DNA of 64,000 bases from assembly GCA_030278955.1 (NCBI GenBank), contig JAOANR010000003.1, positions 18,127,050-18,191,049 on the forward strand, in the 5' to 3' direction. The notes under the pieces are model-generated. The model had not been told where the DNA came from. It saw only the letters and a list, made by a program, of their open reading frames with translations, and made no database searches. The position numbers were made by a program, and so were the translations under genes. This DNA comes from Hygrophila difformis (Eukaryota; Streptophyta; Magnoliopsida; Lamiales; Acanthaceae). Positions 1 to 11,054 of the stretch are shown piece by piece. Position 1 is the first letter of the stretch, and each line of letters starts with the position of its first letter.

Positions 1-400
1 TGAGATTGATAAATAATGCTTGTTATAACATGTTTTTTTCAGATCACCTCGTTTGATGTTTTTTGTTCATGGTTGAATAGAATATTGTAATGATAATGAT
101 GTCAGTAATAGACAGTCCGCATATCGGCATATGTATGAGTTAAAAGCTGGTAGCATGCATGAAATCCTCCTTGACAAAACAAAGGAGTTGATGTGTTCAA
201 TTTCCACCTCATTTAACAATCCAAGAGAAGCAAATTGAGCATTGCTTAATTGTAAAAGACAACGGGATGCAAAATGAGACTTTAGGAAGGAGGAAATAAG
301 TATATGAATGAAAGCTCACAAATGTTTCTCAGGACTCCGGAGTCGGGATGATCCATCATACGTCTGGCTGAGGCACAAATTAATGAGTGGCAAAGAAGTC

Positions 401-540
401 GGGATGAGGATTTGCCCAGTGTCCTAAGTTCCAACCTTATAGTTGGGGGGTTTGATTCCCATCCACCTCTCTTATTCCTTTCTCCCTTTAGCCGACGCTC
501 AAGTCTCGATGTATACCAACAAGAAAAAAAAAAAAAAAAG
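401..540 (+). mobile_element. tRNA-derived SINE, copy 1
   Basis: The copy starts with a GGGATGAGGATTTGCCCAGTG head resembling an RNA polymerase III A box. A B-box-like GGTTTGATTCCC follows near 449, then a pyrimidine-rich body and a terminal A run. The layout matches other copies in this window (for example 60368-60525 and 52410-52568), which have better A and B boxes. The body from about 431 is repeated at about 569. Confidence 0.6.
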
Positions 541-566
541 GTGTGGGGGGGGGGGGGGGGGGGGGC
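541..566. repeat. Poly-G run between two SINE segments
   Basis: After GTGT, a run of more than 20 G residues separates the two SINE segments. Such runs are unstable and are hard to sequence or assemble, so the true length is uncertain. Confidence 0.8.
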
Positions 567-567
567 A

Positions 568-665
568 ACCTTATAGTTGGGGGTTTGATTCCCATCCACC
601 TCTCTTATTCCTTTCTCCCTTTAGCCGACGCTCAAGTCTCAATGTATACCAACAAGGAAAAAAAC
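568..665 (+). mobile_element. Partial duplicate of the SINE at 401-540
   Basis: About 90 bases nearly identical to 431-520, including the B-box-like GGTTTGATTCCC and the CCGACGCTCAAGTCTC stretch, ending in an A-rich tail. The head with the A box is missing, so this is a truncated copy or a local duplication across the A/G homopolymer. Confidence 0.65.
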
Positions 666-1449
666 AAGGGGGGGAAGTTCAATGCCACCTCTGCGGACGG
701 GCCTTAGCCCTTATATAGTCAACTTTGTATTGCAGTTCACTTAAATGAGCCTCCAATTTGAATGGAATTGTCCGTTTTGTTTTTGGTGTTTTTTTTTGGC
801 AGATTTAGCCGTATAAAATAAAATATAATTTTAAATATGAAATGAAAATGCACTTACACTGTTCTTGAGAGGAATTTTTCTTTTTAAAACATATGAATGC
901 TATCACACATGATGGGAACTTTTTTTTTTTAAAAAAAAAGCACGTTATCCATGAACATAAAGGAAATGCAAGGAAAATTATGTTCGTGCGTAATTTTAAA
1001 CGGAAAAGAAAGAAAAAAATATTCCTATATGTCTTAATCCTTTCTTTTCTTTTTTTAAAGACGCGAGAACACATCTTTATTTTTCCTTTCATTTCTTAAC
1101 TTTAAAAAACTAACTTCAGAAGAGAGGGCAAAATGAAAAAAAGAAAGAAGAAAACGCTAATTTGTTGATCGAATTTACTTTTGGGGCCTAAAACAATATT
1201 TAAAATGGATTTTTGGAGGGGAGTGTAAAAGCATGAATTGGCCACAATTTTGGTTAAGAAATGTGAGACAGCTCATGGACGGGACATGTATGTATAAACA
1301 CAATTGGGAATCGGAATTACTAAATAGTATGGGACTACAGGAGTACATTTGGAAGTGTAGAATGAGTCATGTAAAGAAAGCCGCATGTGAAAGAATTATA
1401 AAACTAAGATGTAGAAACGCCATTGGTAGCCTCAACTACAATGAAATTT

Positions 1450-4400
1450 TCACTGTCGAAGCATTTGCTGCAGCTGAAGAACTTGACTTCTTTGTTCAAC
1501 AGGAAGCATATTGATCTGTTCTGGTGTGAGGCTCATGACTTGCTGCAATAATGCCTTCTCCATTTCAGGAGTCAACTGCACACAATCACCAACGGGTCAG
1601 TATCGACTCATGTTAGGTTTTTATTTTATTTTGTTTTATTTTATTTTTCTATATGAAATCAGGTACATAAAATAGAAGGCACAAGATATACTACCGGTGG
1701 TTGTCGAGGAGGCTGATTGCTGGGACCCACCTGGCCAGCAAAGGATTGTCCAGGAAGCTGGGCTATTGTATTATCAGGTGGTCCAGGTATCCGGGAGGAT
1801 CCTCTGTCCGTTTGCTTGGAGCCTCCAACTTGATTGAAATCCATTCCCACATGAGGACTTCCTGCCTGGAAGCCACAAGAAAATGCATGCTTCTATTGTT
1901 AAGTTAAAATCATAGTGAAGGTTGATAATGCAGCAAATGGATGTCAATTGCTGTATTGCTTAAGCAGACTTTCAAATAATCCAAAAATTCTCTTGGACAC
2001 AGTTTCAACACACTTTATACGGGTCGTACAATAATTATGATTTAAAATCTTCATTGAATTTGGAAAAGGAGATAATAATTCTAGCAAGGTCGGGGAAAAT
2101 AGAAGTACAAGATAATAGTAAAAACAGCGAACCACAACCCTCACCTGCCAAATGGGTACACTAGTTTATCAGGTTGAGAAAAGACAGACACATGACTTTA
2201 GCAGTAAAAAATTAAAGGCAATTACAACTTTGATTTGTCATTGATTAAATCAAAACACAAGCACAAACCTGATAAACCGATGGAGGCAAATTCTGACTAG
2301 GAAGTGGCGGCTGCCCCTGTGGAAATGAAGGTCCCAGACTGGCAGGAGGCTTTGTACCCGGCTGAAAATGATTTTCAAATGTGTTAGATGCAAAACAAAG
2401 CAGTCTGAACGTAGAGAAATGAATAAATCATAAGACACAGTATTGGGCTCACATGGAACATATGTTGTGAATGATGAAGCTGTTGCCCACTAGAGTGTTG
2501 AAAGCCCATATTTGGACCCATCTGAGAATGAGCCTGGTGGGGAAATCCAGGAAGTGGTGGTCTAGGTTGTGGGGGTAGGGGTGGTTGCAGCTGCTGTTGT
2601 GGTTGCGGTTGTGGCTGTGCTTGTGCTTGCAGGGGCATATACTGACTGCCACTGTTGTGCATAGGTGGTTGTGATTGTGAGGACAATGAAGGCATGGGGA
2701 GTTGGTGAAGAGGGGCCTGCTGTGATGCAATATGCTGTGGCAAATTAGGAGCTTGAGATGATTGTGGAATAGACATTGGTGTTGATTGAACACCCAGATG
2801 TGCCTTAGGTTGCTTCAATGGTTGTAAGGGATGTGATGGTATTGCTTGGGTTTGGGCATTTGGCGGAATAGTTTGGGACTGAGTATTCGATAGCTTAGTT
2901 TGGTTAGGTGGTGGTGCCTTCAATGGGTTTGGACCAGATTGACCCTGAAATGAAGCTGAAGCCTGAATGTTCGGGGGCTGATTTGATACAGCTGATGGCT
3001 GTGGATTTTGTGATGCTGGTGCTGAAATCACTGGTGTCTAACAAACATAACATAATGAGATCAATATTTGGGGAAAAGAAACACAAAAGACAGATATGAG
3101 AAAAAAGAGCATACTGATCTGGGGGGCTGAACCATTCCGAGCATAATTTGTGCCTATTGAAGAGAATGAAAGAACAAAAAAAATGTCAGATGAGAGTCGC
3201 ACCTTTCAAAAGATTTTTAGAGGAAATTATCAAAAGTTGGATGTGACAAACAAGGTGACCATGGTGCTCAAAATACACAAACGGAACTTCAGAGTTCAGA
3301 CCAGGTATTAAACAGCAATCTTCTATCTTAGGTGGAAAAAACTAAAAATGAAATACAACATCGTAATCAAATACTTATAATAGAAATGAACACACAAAAG
3401 TTGAACTTGAAAGACTCATTTAAGTATATTTTAAAATATCAACCGGAGAATCTATCCAACGACATTTTCCCCCAACTCCAAGAGTCCAAGACACATTTAC
3501 ACATATTTTATATTCTAAAAAGATATAATCACCTCTAATATATTAACAAGATTCAATTACTGTAAAAATTTATAAAAATGCATAGAAATCAAGATATAAA
3601 ATGCAAAAACTATTCATACAAAACACGCACACACATTTTTTTTCAATTCAGAAAACAGAACAAAGCAGGCCTTTGAATTATGAAACTTCCAGCTTCGGTA
3701 TGTTCTGAATTAGGCTATTATGTTGTACATGGTATCAGAATACTATTTGTGCTTGGCTGCCATCTTATTTCTGTATTAGAATTAATGGGTGAATACTGAA
3801 TAGGTGTTTTCATGGCACGCCATGGGTGAGAGGCGTATGTTGTGCAGACTGCAGCCTCTATGGCATACCTGTTGCGCATCATATGCACCACAACGAAAGC
3901 ATTTTTATCCCACTTTCTTTCATCTTCCTCCTTTTTTTTTTCCTTTTTTTGGATGGCTATTAAATTTTTGACCTTGCACTATTCACTATTATGGTATTTT
4001 GGATAAGAAAAAAAATGACCATATTGTTAGGTCAGGTACTGGCCTCTTGTACAGCATAATGAAAGAAAGAAAAAGAAAATGTGAAATACAGCATGATTGT
4101 AGTTGAAACTTTTTTTAAGTAAGGAAATTGTGAGAATCTTCTTTTGATTTCACAAGCAACCACAACATGACATTCCCTATCCCCTTGAGCACAAAAATTT
4201 CATTCTCCTTCCATCACAATTCAAAAGTGAATGGTGTGGTCAACAATGAACTTATGGTTGATGTCTATCAAGTATCAACATGAAATCTTTGGGATGTTTA
4301 TAGTTGGGAAGCATAAAGTTCAATCTAAAGCTAATTGTGATAGACAGGCATGCTTATGAGGGCAAGGGAAACGGAGAAGTTTGTGCAGGAAAAGTTTGAC

Positions 4401-5402
4401 TGGATAGGATGGCACCAAAACAAATCTCATAATAACTTAAAGCAGTTATTGTATCCCAAGAATAGGATTTAACAAAATCAATCTCACATTGAAAACCATT
4501 CTCTAATCTCCATCAAAGTCATGACCAATCTTCTTTCCTAGGATGTACTATTGCAACTCACAAACAGGATCACAGAATTCTGAAACGATGCTGATTTACC
4601 ATCTTCAACTGCAATCTAGAGAATTTACAAGAATATAGCTAGAGAATTATAAAGTGAAGGTAACAAAACCATTTTCATTTCCAATTATTTAGCATGCCTC
4701 AAATATTATTCAATGTCCCGGCTACAGCTCATCAGGATATGATCTAATTTTCTTATCAACTCATTTGGGGATCTATGCTTACTTAAAATCCTTAGCATCG
4801 CAGTCATACGTTATAACTAATTTTCTAAGTCCAACTAAAGGAATTCAAAAACTATATAGTTCAAGCTTGTATTATTTTAATTAACAACAGAAATCCCTAA
4901 CACGGAGGGGGAGGGGGGCGGGCGGGGTTTGTTGGAAGCAAAACAAAAACAAAAAGAACAGAAAGAACAATCCCCCAATCGAAAACAAGGAAAGAAAACC
5001 AAAGATTAAGTCGCGCTACAGTGTAATTCCAAACCAACAAGAATAAATCTACGAAAAGAAAAGAAACGACATTGAAAATAAACCTGAAATAGAGCTCTGG
5101 TCAAAACTGGGTTTTGAATAAGAATTTGCCTCGCTTGCTCCTTGTTCTGCTCTATCAATGTCTGCAGACGCAAAAACTCCAATTTTCAAGCTTCAATCGT
5201 CCCACATAGGGTTTTTAACCGCTAACTAGAAAATTCCGTAGGCAAAACAGCAAATCAAATGCGCGAGTTTCTACAAGTCGTTTCATAATACACCAAAACA
5301 ATTCCATACCTTCATCTGAGACATGATATCGTATAGCTGGGATTTAGACATGCCGGCGAGGCTCGGCGGTACTCCGTCGCCGCCGATTTGCTTTCCCGCC
5401 AT
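1450..5402 (-). CDS. ESP1-like: RRM-less CstF64-family protein (ESP1-like), 7 coding exons
   Basis: Coding exons in transcript order are 5402-5310, 5161-5084, 3153-3115, 3037-2453, 2361-2269, 1865-1695 and 1575-1450. All junctions are GT-AG and phase 0, giving 394 residues. Residues about 18-67 (MSKSQLYDIMSQMK through ALFQAQIMLGMVQ) match the CSTF2 hinge domain. Residues about 71-350 are Pro/Gln-rich and disordered. The last exon (LTPEMEKALLQQVMSLTPEQ... to LQQMLRQ) matches the CstF64 C-terminal three-helix domain. No RNA-recognition motif precedes the hinge, unlike canonical CstF64. This is the architecture of Arabidopsis ESP1 (about 388 aa), known for a role in RNA 3'-end processing and silencing. 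By family the protein should bind CstF77/symplekin through the hinge in the nucleus. The start lies just before the conserved hinge, and the gene is head to head with the one at 5803. Intron 2 is about 1.9 kb. Confidence 0.93.
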
Positions 5403-5802
5403 CACTATGCTGTCAGTCCTTCACCAAATCGATATAATTCCAGAAATCGACCACGTTACAGAGCGCAATCAAAGAGAAAAATTGCTTGAAGGCAACGTCC
5501 CTTAGGGCTTTTGATTTGTGAGCCTAAAGAAGATAGATTTTCTAATTCTGATGTAAAATATGGTTTAGGCTTTATAATGGGCTTTGTACGGCCCATTAAT
5601 CTCAAATAAGCTCAACATATCATTTTATCAAGGGCCTAGTAAGGCCCAATTAATTCGTTTCAGATCCATTTGTATATAAACAGACCCGTAGCCTGAAACA
5701 ATCCTCTCTCTCTCTCGCTGAGCGCGGTGTTTGGTGGACATTCGAGGAAGCTGGAACGAAACCGGGTTTAACGACATCGCGCAGGTTCACGCGCCGCCGC
5801 AG
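5403..5802. promoter_or_regulatory. Putative bidirectional promoter with site II-type boxes
   Basis: This 400-base gap separates two divergent start codons. It contains TGGGCT at 5578-5583 and GGCCCA (reverse TGGGCC) at 5590-5595 and 5643-5648, plus AGGGCCT near 5631. Such site II motifs are known from plant promoters of translation and organelle genes. A TATATAAA at 5673-5680 is placed for plus-strand transcription, followed by a CT microsatellite near 5703, probably leader sequence. No comparable TATA box was picked out for the minus-strand gene. Confidence 0.6.
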
Positions 5803-7108
5803 ATGGCGTATTTGTTGCTCTCTATGTCTCCATCAGCAGCTCCTACGCCACCAACGGCGCAGTTGTCGAACCATAGTTCGTCTTCTCCTTCAACATCATC
5901 GGCATCTTTTACGGCTTCGTGCGGGAACACATCTCTGCTGCCTCCGGCGACTTGTTTCCTGGGAACTCGCGCGGTAAGACCGATGCGCCGAAGAAGGAAG
6001 TCGTGGATTGTAGGTATGGCTCCCGAAGAAGAGAAGATGACTCGCCGCTCGCCTCTCGATTTCCCTATCGTGAGTTTTTCCCCTTTTCCTTGTGAAATTA
6101 TGTGCAACTATATTTCTTGTGTTTTTCGTTTTCTTTAAATTATTATCATCATTTTTAACCTGTATCATTTGAAAGGTAGTGGAAAAAACTCAGCACTGGA
6201 ATTAGTGGAAGCTGATTTATGTCCTTGTTTCTTATGGAAAATTTGTTTTGAATAAAAAGATAAAGATAATTTTCCTTCAGTATCGAGCAAGTTTGTGCCA
6301 ATTCTTTAGGCTTTTAGCCAGTTTTAAGCTCGAATTGCGGTCTCTCCCTGAAGTTAGGTATATTATCTTTTCCCTTTGCTTTATGGATGGAATATAGTAG
6401 TATGATTCATCTAGCTGCTTACTCTGTGATGTATCATGTCTTGTAACCTTAACAAGTTAATCATTTAGAAGTTCTTGGCACCAACTTATAGACACTACTA
6501 GTTGTTCTTAATAAACCCAGTCGCTGTGATCTGAAGCATGATTTGTGAATCTTTTCCATTTTGAGAGAGATTATAGGGTAGTAACCTTTTTTTTTTTTTT
6601 TTCTTTTCTGTATATAAATTGCATCTGTTAATCCTCCTTTGGGTAATGGTTGGTAAATGAGTAAGTTCAATAGACATTTGTAGCTAAGTTAGGATAAGAA
6701 AATAATCAGGGCTGTATACCTGTATGGAAAGTGTGTACTCTTGTGAGTTGTGAGTAACATACATGAACTGTTGAATTGACACGACAGTGTGCTATAACGA
6801 AGGGTGAATTAAATGGCCTCGATTGCACTCATGCATGACAGATTGACAGGCATGAGCATTACAAAATTTTCCATGGTGTGATTATAGAAGCCTCTGATGC
6901 TCACATATTATTTCCATTGCAGGAGTGGGAAAGGCCAAAGCCTGGACGAAGACCCGACATTATGCCCCAGTTCAGTCCAATGAAAACCCCATTACCACCA
7001 CCAATGCCAGCTGATCCTCCAGAAGAAGATGAAGAAGAGGAAGAAGAGAAGAAAGAAGAAGAGGAGGAAGATCCCGAAAAGGAAGACCCAGACAAGAAAG
7101 ACCAGTAG
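5803..7108 (+). CDS. Small, probably plastid-targeted protein with acidic C-terminus
   Basis: There are two exons, 5803-6069 and 6923-7108, joined in phase 0 by a GT-AG intron and encoding 150 residues. The N-terminus (MAYLLLSMSPSAAPTPPTAQ, then Ser/Thr-rich and almost without acidic residues) looks like a chloroplast transit peptide. Next comes a basic stretch (RPMRRRRKSWIV), then EEEKMTRRSPLDFPIEWERPKPGRRPDIMPQ... as a compact core. The tail is a run of Glu/Asp/Lys after PADPPEED. I recognise the core as conserved in land-plant proteins of unknown function but cannot name the family. The open frame continues upstream of 5803 without an ATG; the first ATG was chosen because the transit-like sequence begins there. 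The G/A-rich tail makes antisense open frames that should be ignored. Confidence 0.8.
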
Positions 7109-7473
7109 TATTATGTCTCAGATTTGAAAACATGTCAATCAAATGAATGAATAGCAAAAGCCGGTATAGGTGCACCTCCTTGATTATGAGTGTAGAACTA
7201 CGGGGCTAGAATGTTTTGCAGGGTCCAGTCCATTTCTAGGCAATATACTACATTTCCTCAATTCTTTAAGCTATATTAATATTTGTGAAAGTAGAGACCA
7301 ACTTTTGTTTACTTGTTTATGAGATTCTATTGTATGGTATAAGAAAATTAAGCATTTTCAAGAGTTCGTTAATAAATAAAGCAAGGTTCTTCTCGGTCGA
7401 CATTTGATAAGAGGTCAGAAAGACAACCAACTAGCTTGCATATACTTACTGACATGGAATCGAGTTTAACTGT

Positions 7474-7920
7474 TTAAGAGCTTCTCCGACCGTGCTGCAA
7501 AACGCAAAATGGAGTAGAGAAATTGCTCCAACCGAGCTACAAAACCCAACGCAAAATGCGTATCCGGCTTCTTTGCCCGGAGAAGAAACGCAAATATGCA
7601 TTCTACTGTTCACAAATGCAAAAGGGGAATAACCCAACGCAAAATGCGTTTCCGGCTTCTTTACCCGGAGAAGAAACTCAAATATGCATTCTACTGTTCA
7701 CAAACGCAAAAGGGGAATAAGGAGTATAAAGTGGAATATTGTTTGAGTTTATTGTTTTCGGTTGGAAATAAAATATTGTTCATAAACTCAAATATGCATT
7801 CTATGGAATATTCTTTTGCGTTTGACTTTAGTGTTTTCGGTTGGAAATAAAATATTGTTTGACATGACATTTACTGCATTTTGGGTTTGAGTATGGTGTT
7901 TTCGGTTGGAGATGGTCTAA
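7474..7920. mobile_element. MITE with short terminal inverted repeats and internal duplications
   Basis: The left end TTAAGAGCTTCTCCGACCG and the reverse complement of the right end, TTAGACCATCTCCAACCG, form imperfect inverted repeats. A TTA/TAA at the tips fits a PIF/Harbinger-type target. Inside, a block of about 90 bases with AACCCAACGCAAAATGCG, CCCGGAGAAGAAAC and ATGCATTCTACTGTTCACAAA occurs twice in tandem (about 7544-7714). The phrase GTTTTCGGTTGGAAATAAAA also recurs. Short open frames here are repeat artefacts. Confidence 0.65.
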
Positions 7921-7933
7921 CCCACATTGCTTA

Positions 7934-8142
7934 TATACTTCCTCCGTTTTCTTTTATTTACTACAGACCCACCCAGCGCGCAGTCCAATGTGCATTTTAA
8001 ATCATTAATAACTCAACTTCAGTACAAGTAAAAAGACTAGAACGTGACATTTAAAATCTACACGCTGAGACAAATCTTGACTATATTTTAACTTGTATAA
8101 CTATGAAAAAATTTTAAGTCAAAGTATGCGGGTGAATAGTTA
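7934..8142 (+). mobile_element. Stowaway-like MITE remnant
   Basis: It begins with CTTCCTCCGTTTTC and shares the internal phrases CAGTCCAATGTGCATTTTAAA and AACTTGTATAACTATGA with the element ending at 61519. The 3' terminal repeat is not clear, so the right boundary is approximate. Confidence 0.45.
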
Positions 8143-9388
8143 TCAAAACCCCAATGGGCAATTAAAACAAAACCAAGTAAGTAGAAGTATATCAAAAGCA
8201 ACATATCCAAATGTCACTGCATATGCAAAAACATACTATTTGACAAAATAAGTCCAATCCGAAAACATAAACGGGATAACAAAACACCGAAGTTCTAGTT
8301 GCTAAATGGGTTCAGTACTCAAAACAAACGAGACAACACAACACTGAGGTTTTAGTTACAAAATGAGTACAATGCCCTAACAAACGAGACAACTAAAAAC
8401 TAGTGGTTTTTCACCTCGATGCTCTACTGCAGTATGACAGGATCACCGGCAATGGGATATCCCTGGAATAAGTCTCAGTTGGTACCTAAACAAGTTGCAA
8501 CACCACAAAAACACAATTTTGCTATAGCTGAGTAAGTAGCCACAGGATCTTACGAAATATTTCTCAAAGTAGCAATGAGTGAATGGTTGCATATATAAGA
8601 ATAATGATCCCATGGGTTCACGTTTTCATGATGATCATCACCCATCCTAGAAACATATTAATGAATTAAATCGACAATTATAAGTCCTAGGACGGTTTAA
8701 GTCCGAGGATAACAAGGAGGTTCATGTTCACAAACTGTTCAACGACTAGTTTGTGAACATTTCTACTCCAAAAATACCTGCACACTAAGGGTGGAATAGG
8801 GCACAATAATCATATCAATATCAAAATTTTGTAAGATTATTAATAATATCACTGGTCAAGATATGGGATAATCTTACCTGAACCAGATAAGAACAAGCCC
8901 GTTTCGAAAGTTGCAAAGTTTAATTTATCAACTAAGTTATGTGTACTCTAACGTTAAGCAAGCACGCGATAATTGAAAGAGGAAATAAATAAGTAAAATA
9001 TGTTTTGAGTCCAAGTCTGAAACATTTCAAACAGATGACAAAATTATTTTACCCAAATCATACTCCCGAGGCACTTGGCCTTCCACATCTCCAGTGGACT
9101 GGTTTCAAAGGAGTAGTAAAGTTGAACTTTAGCAAGTTTACTTGTGTTAACATTTCTCAAGTGGCATATTCTTCCAAATATCAAAAGAATATCGAGTAAA
9201 ATGAGGAAAAACATAAAAATCTCTATGATACTTCACTTTCATAAATATCCAAATACTTTACCCAACGACCAACACACACCAAGGAGGTATCATGCACTTC
9301 AAAGTCTTGAAATTTGAAATTAAAGAGGACAGAACCAAGTGCTACCTACCTTGTTGAGAAATCTTACAGATCATACACATCTCCAGTA
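8143..9388. other. Non-coding stretch downstream of the Gag ORF
   Basis: AT-rich DNA with no supported gene. It could be the 3' part of whatever unit carries the minus-strand Gag ORF, but I found no long terminal repeat, protease or reverse transcriptase remnant in it. Two similar phrases about acaaaacg/aacaccgaagtt near 8281 and 8337 hint at a small local duplication. Confidence 0.4.
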
Positions 9389-10135
9389 TTAGTCCTCTCC
9401 TTGTTCTGATGAGTCATCTTCTTGTCCTGCGTTCTCCACCCTCCGTCTCTCAAGCACGTAGTAGATACGTGCCGCATTATTATAAGCCTCTTGAAGAGTT
9501 TCAGGAGTAACAAAAACCAAGTGCTCTTGAATTGACCAATCAAGACCAGAAATGAACATCTTCACTCGAACTGTCTCATGAATGATATAATCTCTTACAA
9601 CTCGGGAGAGATCAATGAATTTGGTATAGTACTCATCCAAAGTCATGGACCCTTGCTTCAAATTGGAAAGCTCGCGATACTTATCAGCCTTCATGTAACA
9701 AGGGCAAAATTGATCCCTTAAAGACTTCTTTAGTTGTTGCCACCCAAAATCAGCTTGGGCCAGTCGAGACGTTTGCTCAGCTTCCCACCAATAGTCTGCC
9801 ATACCACGTAGATAGTAAGTGGCTACAGCCACCATCTTATCTTCCGGACACCCAATGACACAAAAAATCTTATCAAATTCGCGTATCCAATTCTCAAGCA
9901 CCAGAGGATCTCCTTGCCCCTGGTAGGAACTGGGCTGGCAACAACGAGCAACCAAATCAAAATAGCTGCTTTGGGGTAGCGAGGCGGAGTCACTTGCTTG
10001 TTGGATTTGGACCTGGTTCTTGAGGGCAACGGCCACCTTCTTCATACCTTGCTCCAGGGCATGAACTTTATGAGCAATCGAGGCATCCTGGTCAATGATG
10101 CTGCTGCTGCTAGACTTCTCTTGGACATACGACAT
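9389..10135 (-). CDS. Isolated retrotransposon Gag protein (Retrotrans_gag type)
   Basis: An uninterrupted frame of 248 codons begins MSYVQEKSSSSS. The middle (about residues 58-215) has the pattern of Ty3/gypsy Gag: YQGQGDPLVLENWIREFDKIF, then ATYYLRGMADYWWE, FGWQQLKKSLRDQF, YRELSNLKQGSMTLDEYYTKF and SGLDWSIQEHLV. The N-terminus has a heptad-like helix (AHKVHALEQGMKKVAVALKNQV). The frame stops in an acidic tail before any CCHC zinc knuckle, and no protease, reverse transcriptase or integrase is seen on either side. It could be a Gag-only non-autonomous element whose LTRs I cannot find, a solo fragment, or a co-opted gag gene. The absence of stops over 750 bases is notable. Confidence 0.75.
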   Translation of the reverse strand: MSYVQEKSSSSSIIDQDASIAHKVHALEQGMKKVAVALKNQVQIQQASDSASLPQSSYFDLVARCCQPSSYQGQGDPLVLENWIREFDKIFCVIGCPEDKMVAVATYYLRGMADYWWEAEQTSRLAQADFGWQQLKKSLRDQFCPCYMKADKYRELSNLKQGSMTLDEYYTKFIDLSRVVRDYIIHETVRVKMFISGLDWSIQEHLVFVTPETLQEAYNNAARIYYVLERRRVENAGQEDDSSEQGED

Positions 10136-10474
10136 GACTGATCAAGCAACAAATGAACAAATCATGCAAGTTAGTCAGGTCGAACCCAGTCGTTGCTAGC
10201 TTAGGACACAAAATCTAGGAAGCAATTAAAAGGAACACTGCAGGCAAAATAACAATGTGATGCATCCCAAGACCCAACATCTACTTTCACGTTCTCCTAT
10301 GTCCACAAATTCACTTTCCGCAACTACCAACTGCTAGTAATCCAGATAATGCGAGCATATACTTAACGCAAACATACAAACCAGATTACAACACATCATA
10401 AGTTAAAATTAGCACGAACAGATTATAAATTCTCGAATCTAACAAAAAATGAGGACGTAATCGCAGAAACCCTA

Positions 10475-10578
10475 ACCTGGTGCGAGAGTTCTGCTTTTCC
10501 TCGAGTTTCCAAAATCCCTAACACAAACCTGGTGCGAGAGTTCTGCTTTTCCTCGAGTTTCCAAAATCCCTAACACAA
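10475..10578. repeat. Two perfect tandem copies of a 52-base unit
   Basis: ACCTGGTGCGAGAGTTCTGC... ending AATCCCTAACACAA occupies 10475-10526 and repeats without a visible mismatch at 10527-10578. It lies upstream of the minus-strand Gag ORF, where a leader or promoter would sit. Confidence 0.85.
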
Positions 10579-11054
10579 CAATATGACGTACATGAGCAAA
10601 TTAAACATTGTCATGACATTTAAACAAAATATCAAATAACTAAAACAAAAACTCATGGTGATTAAACAAAATAAGCTCGTGTTCCGAGGGCAGAAGCAAA
10701 GTACCTACTCCAATCGGGAAAATGCCCTGGTGATTCCCGAAGTTGAAGCGTTCTGACGGGAAGTTACTTGGGCGTGCATTTATGGGTACAATTACGACTT
10801 AGGAGAAATTACAAAGCAGACCAAAACGCGGTTTGTGAGAAAAACATGAATGGGTGAGGTTTTAACTTTTAAGTTTAATCTGGGCGTTCTTCATACCAAA
10901 TCGTATTTTGAAATTTTACTTGTTTTCGAATCATCTATTTATAATTGTAGTTTTATTTTTTTCCAAGAACTTTTAATAGTTCTACTTTATTAAGTATTTG
11001 GCTGATAAACAGTGAATTTATGTTCGTCTTTTAACTTTTAATTAGCATTTTGGA

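Larger units (their letters stand above)
1..1449. other. Intergenic DNA and probable 3' flank of the ESP1-like gene
   Basis: No convincing coding region is seen. The stretch holds a duplicated SINE-like segment (about 401-665), an A/T-rich tract with facing T and A runs near 911-939, and probably the 3' untranslated region of the minus-strand gene ending at 1450. Short open frames on both strands here are low-complexity and lack family resemblance. Confidence 0.5.

Noticed and set aside
1233..1514. 93-codon plus-strand frame opposite the last ESP1-like exon
   Set aside because: Its second half is antisense to the conserved CstF64 C-terminal exon, and its first half has no similarity I recognise.
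7523..7850. Overlapping short frames with repeated RFRLLYPEKK-like peptides
   Set aside because: They arise from the duplicated block of a MITE and have no other support.
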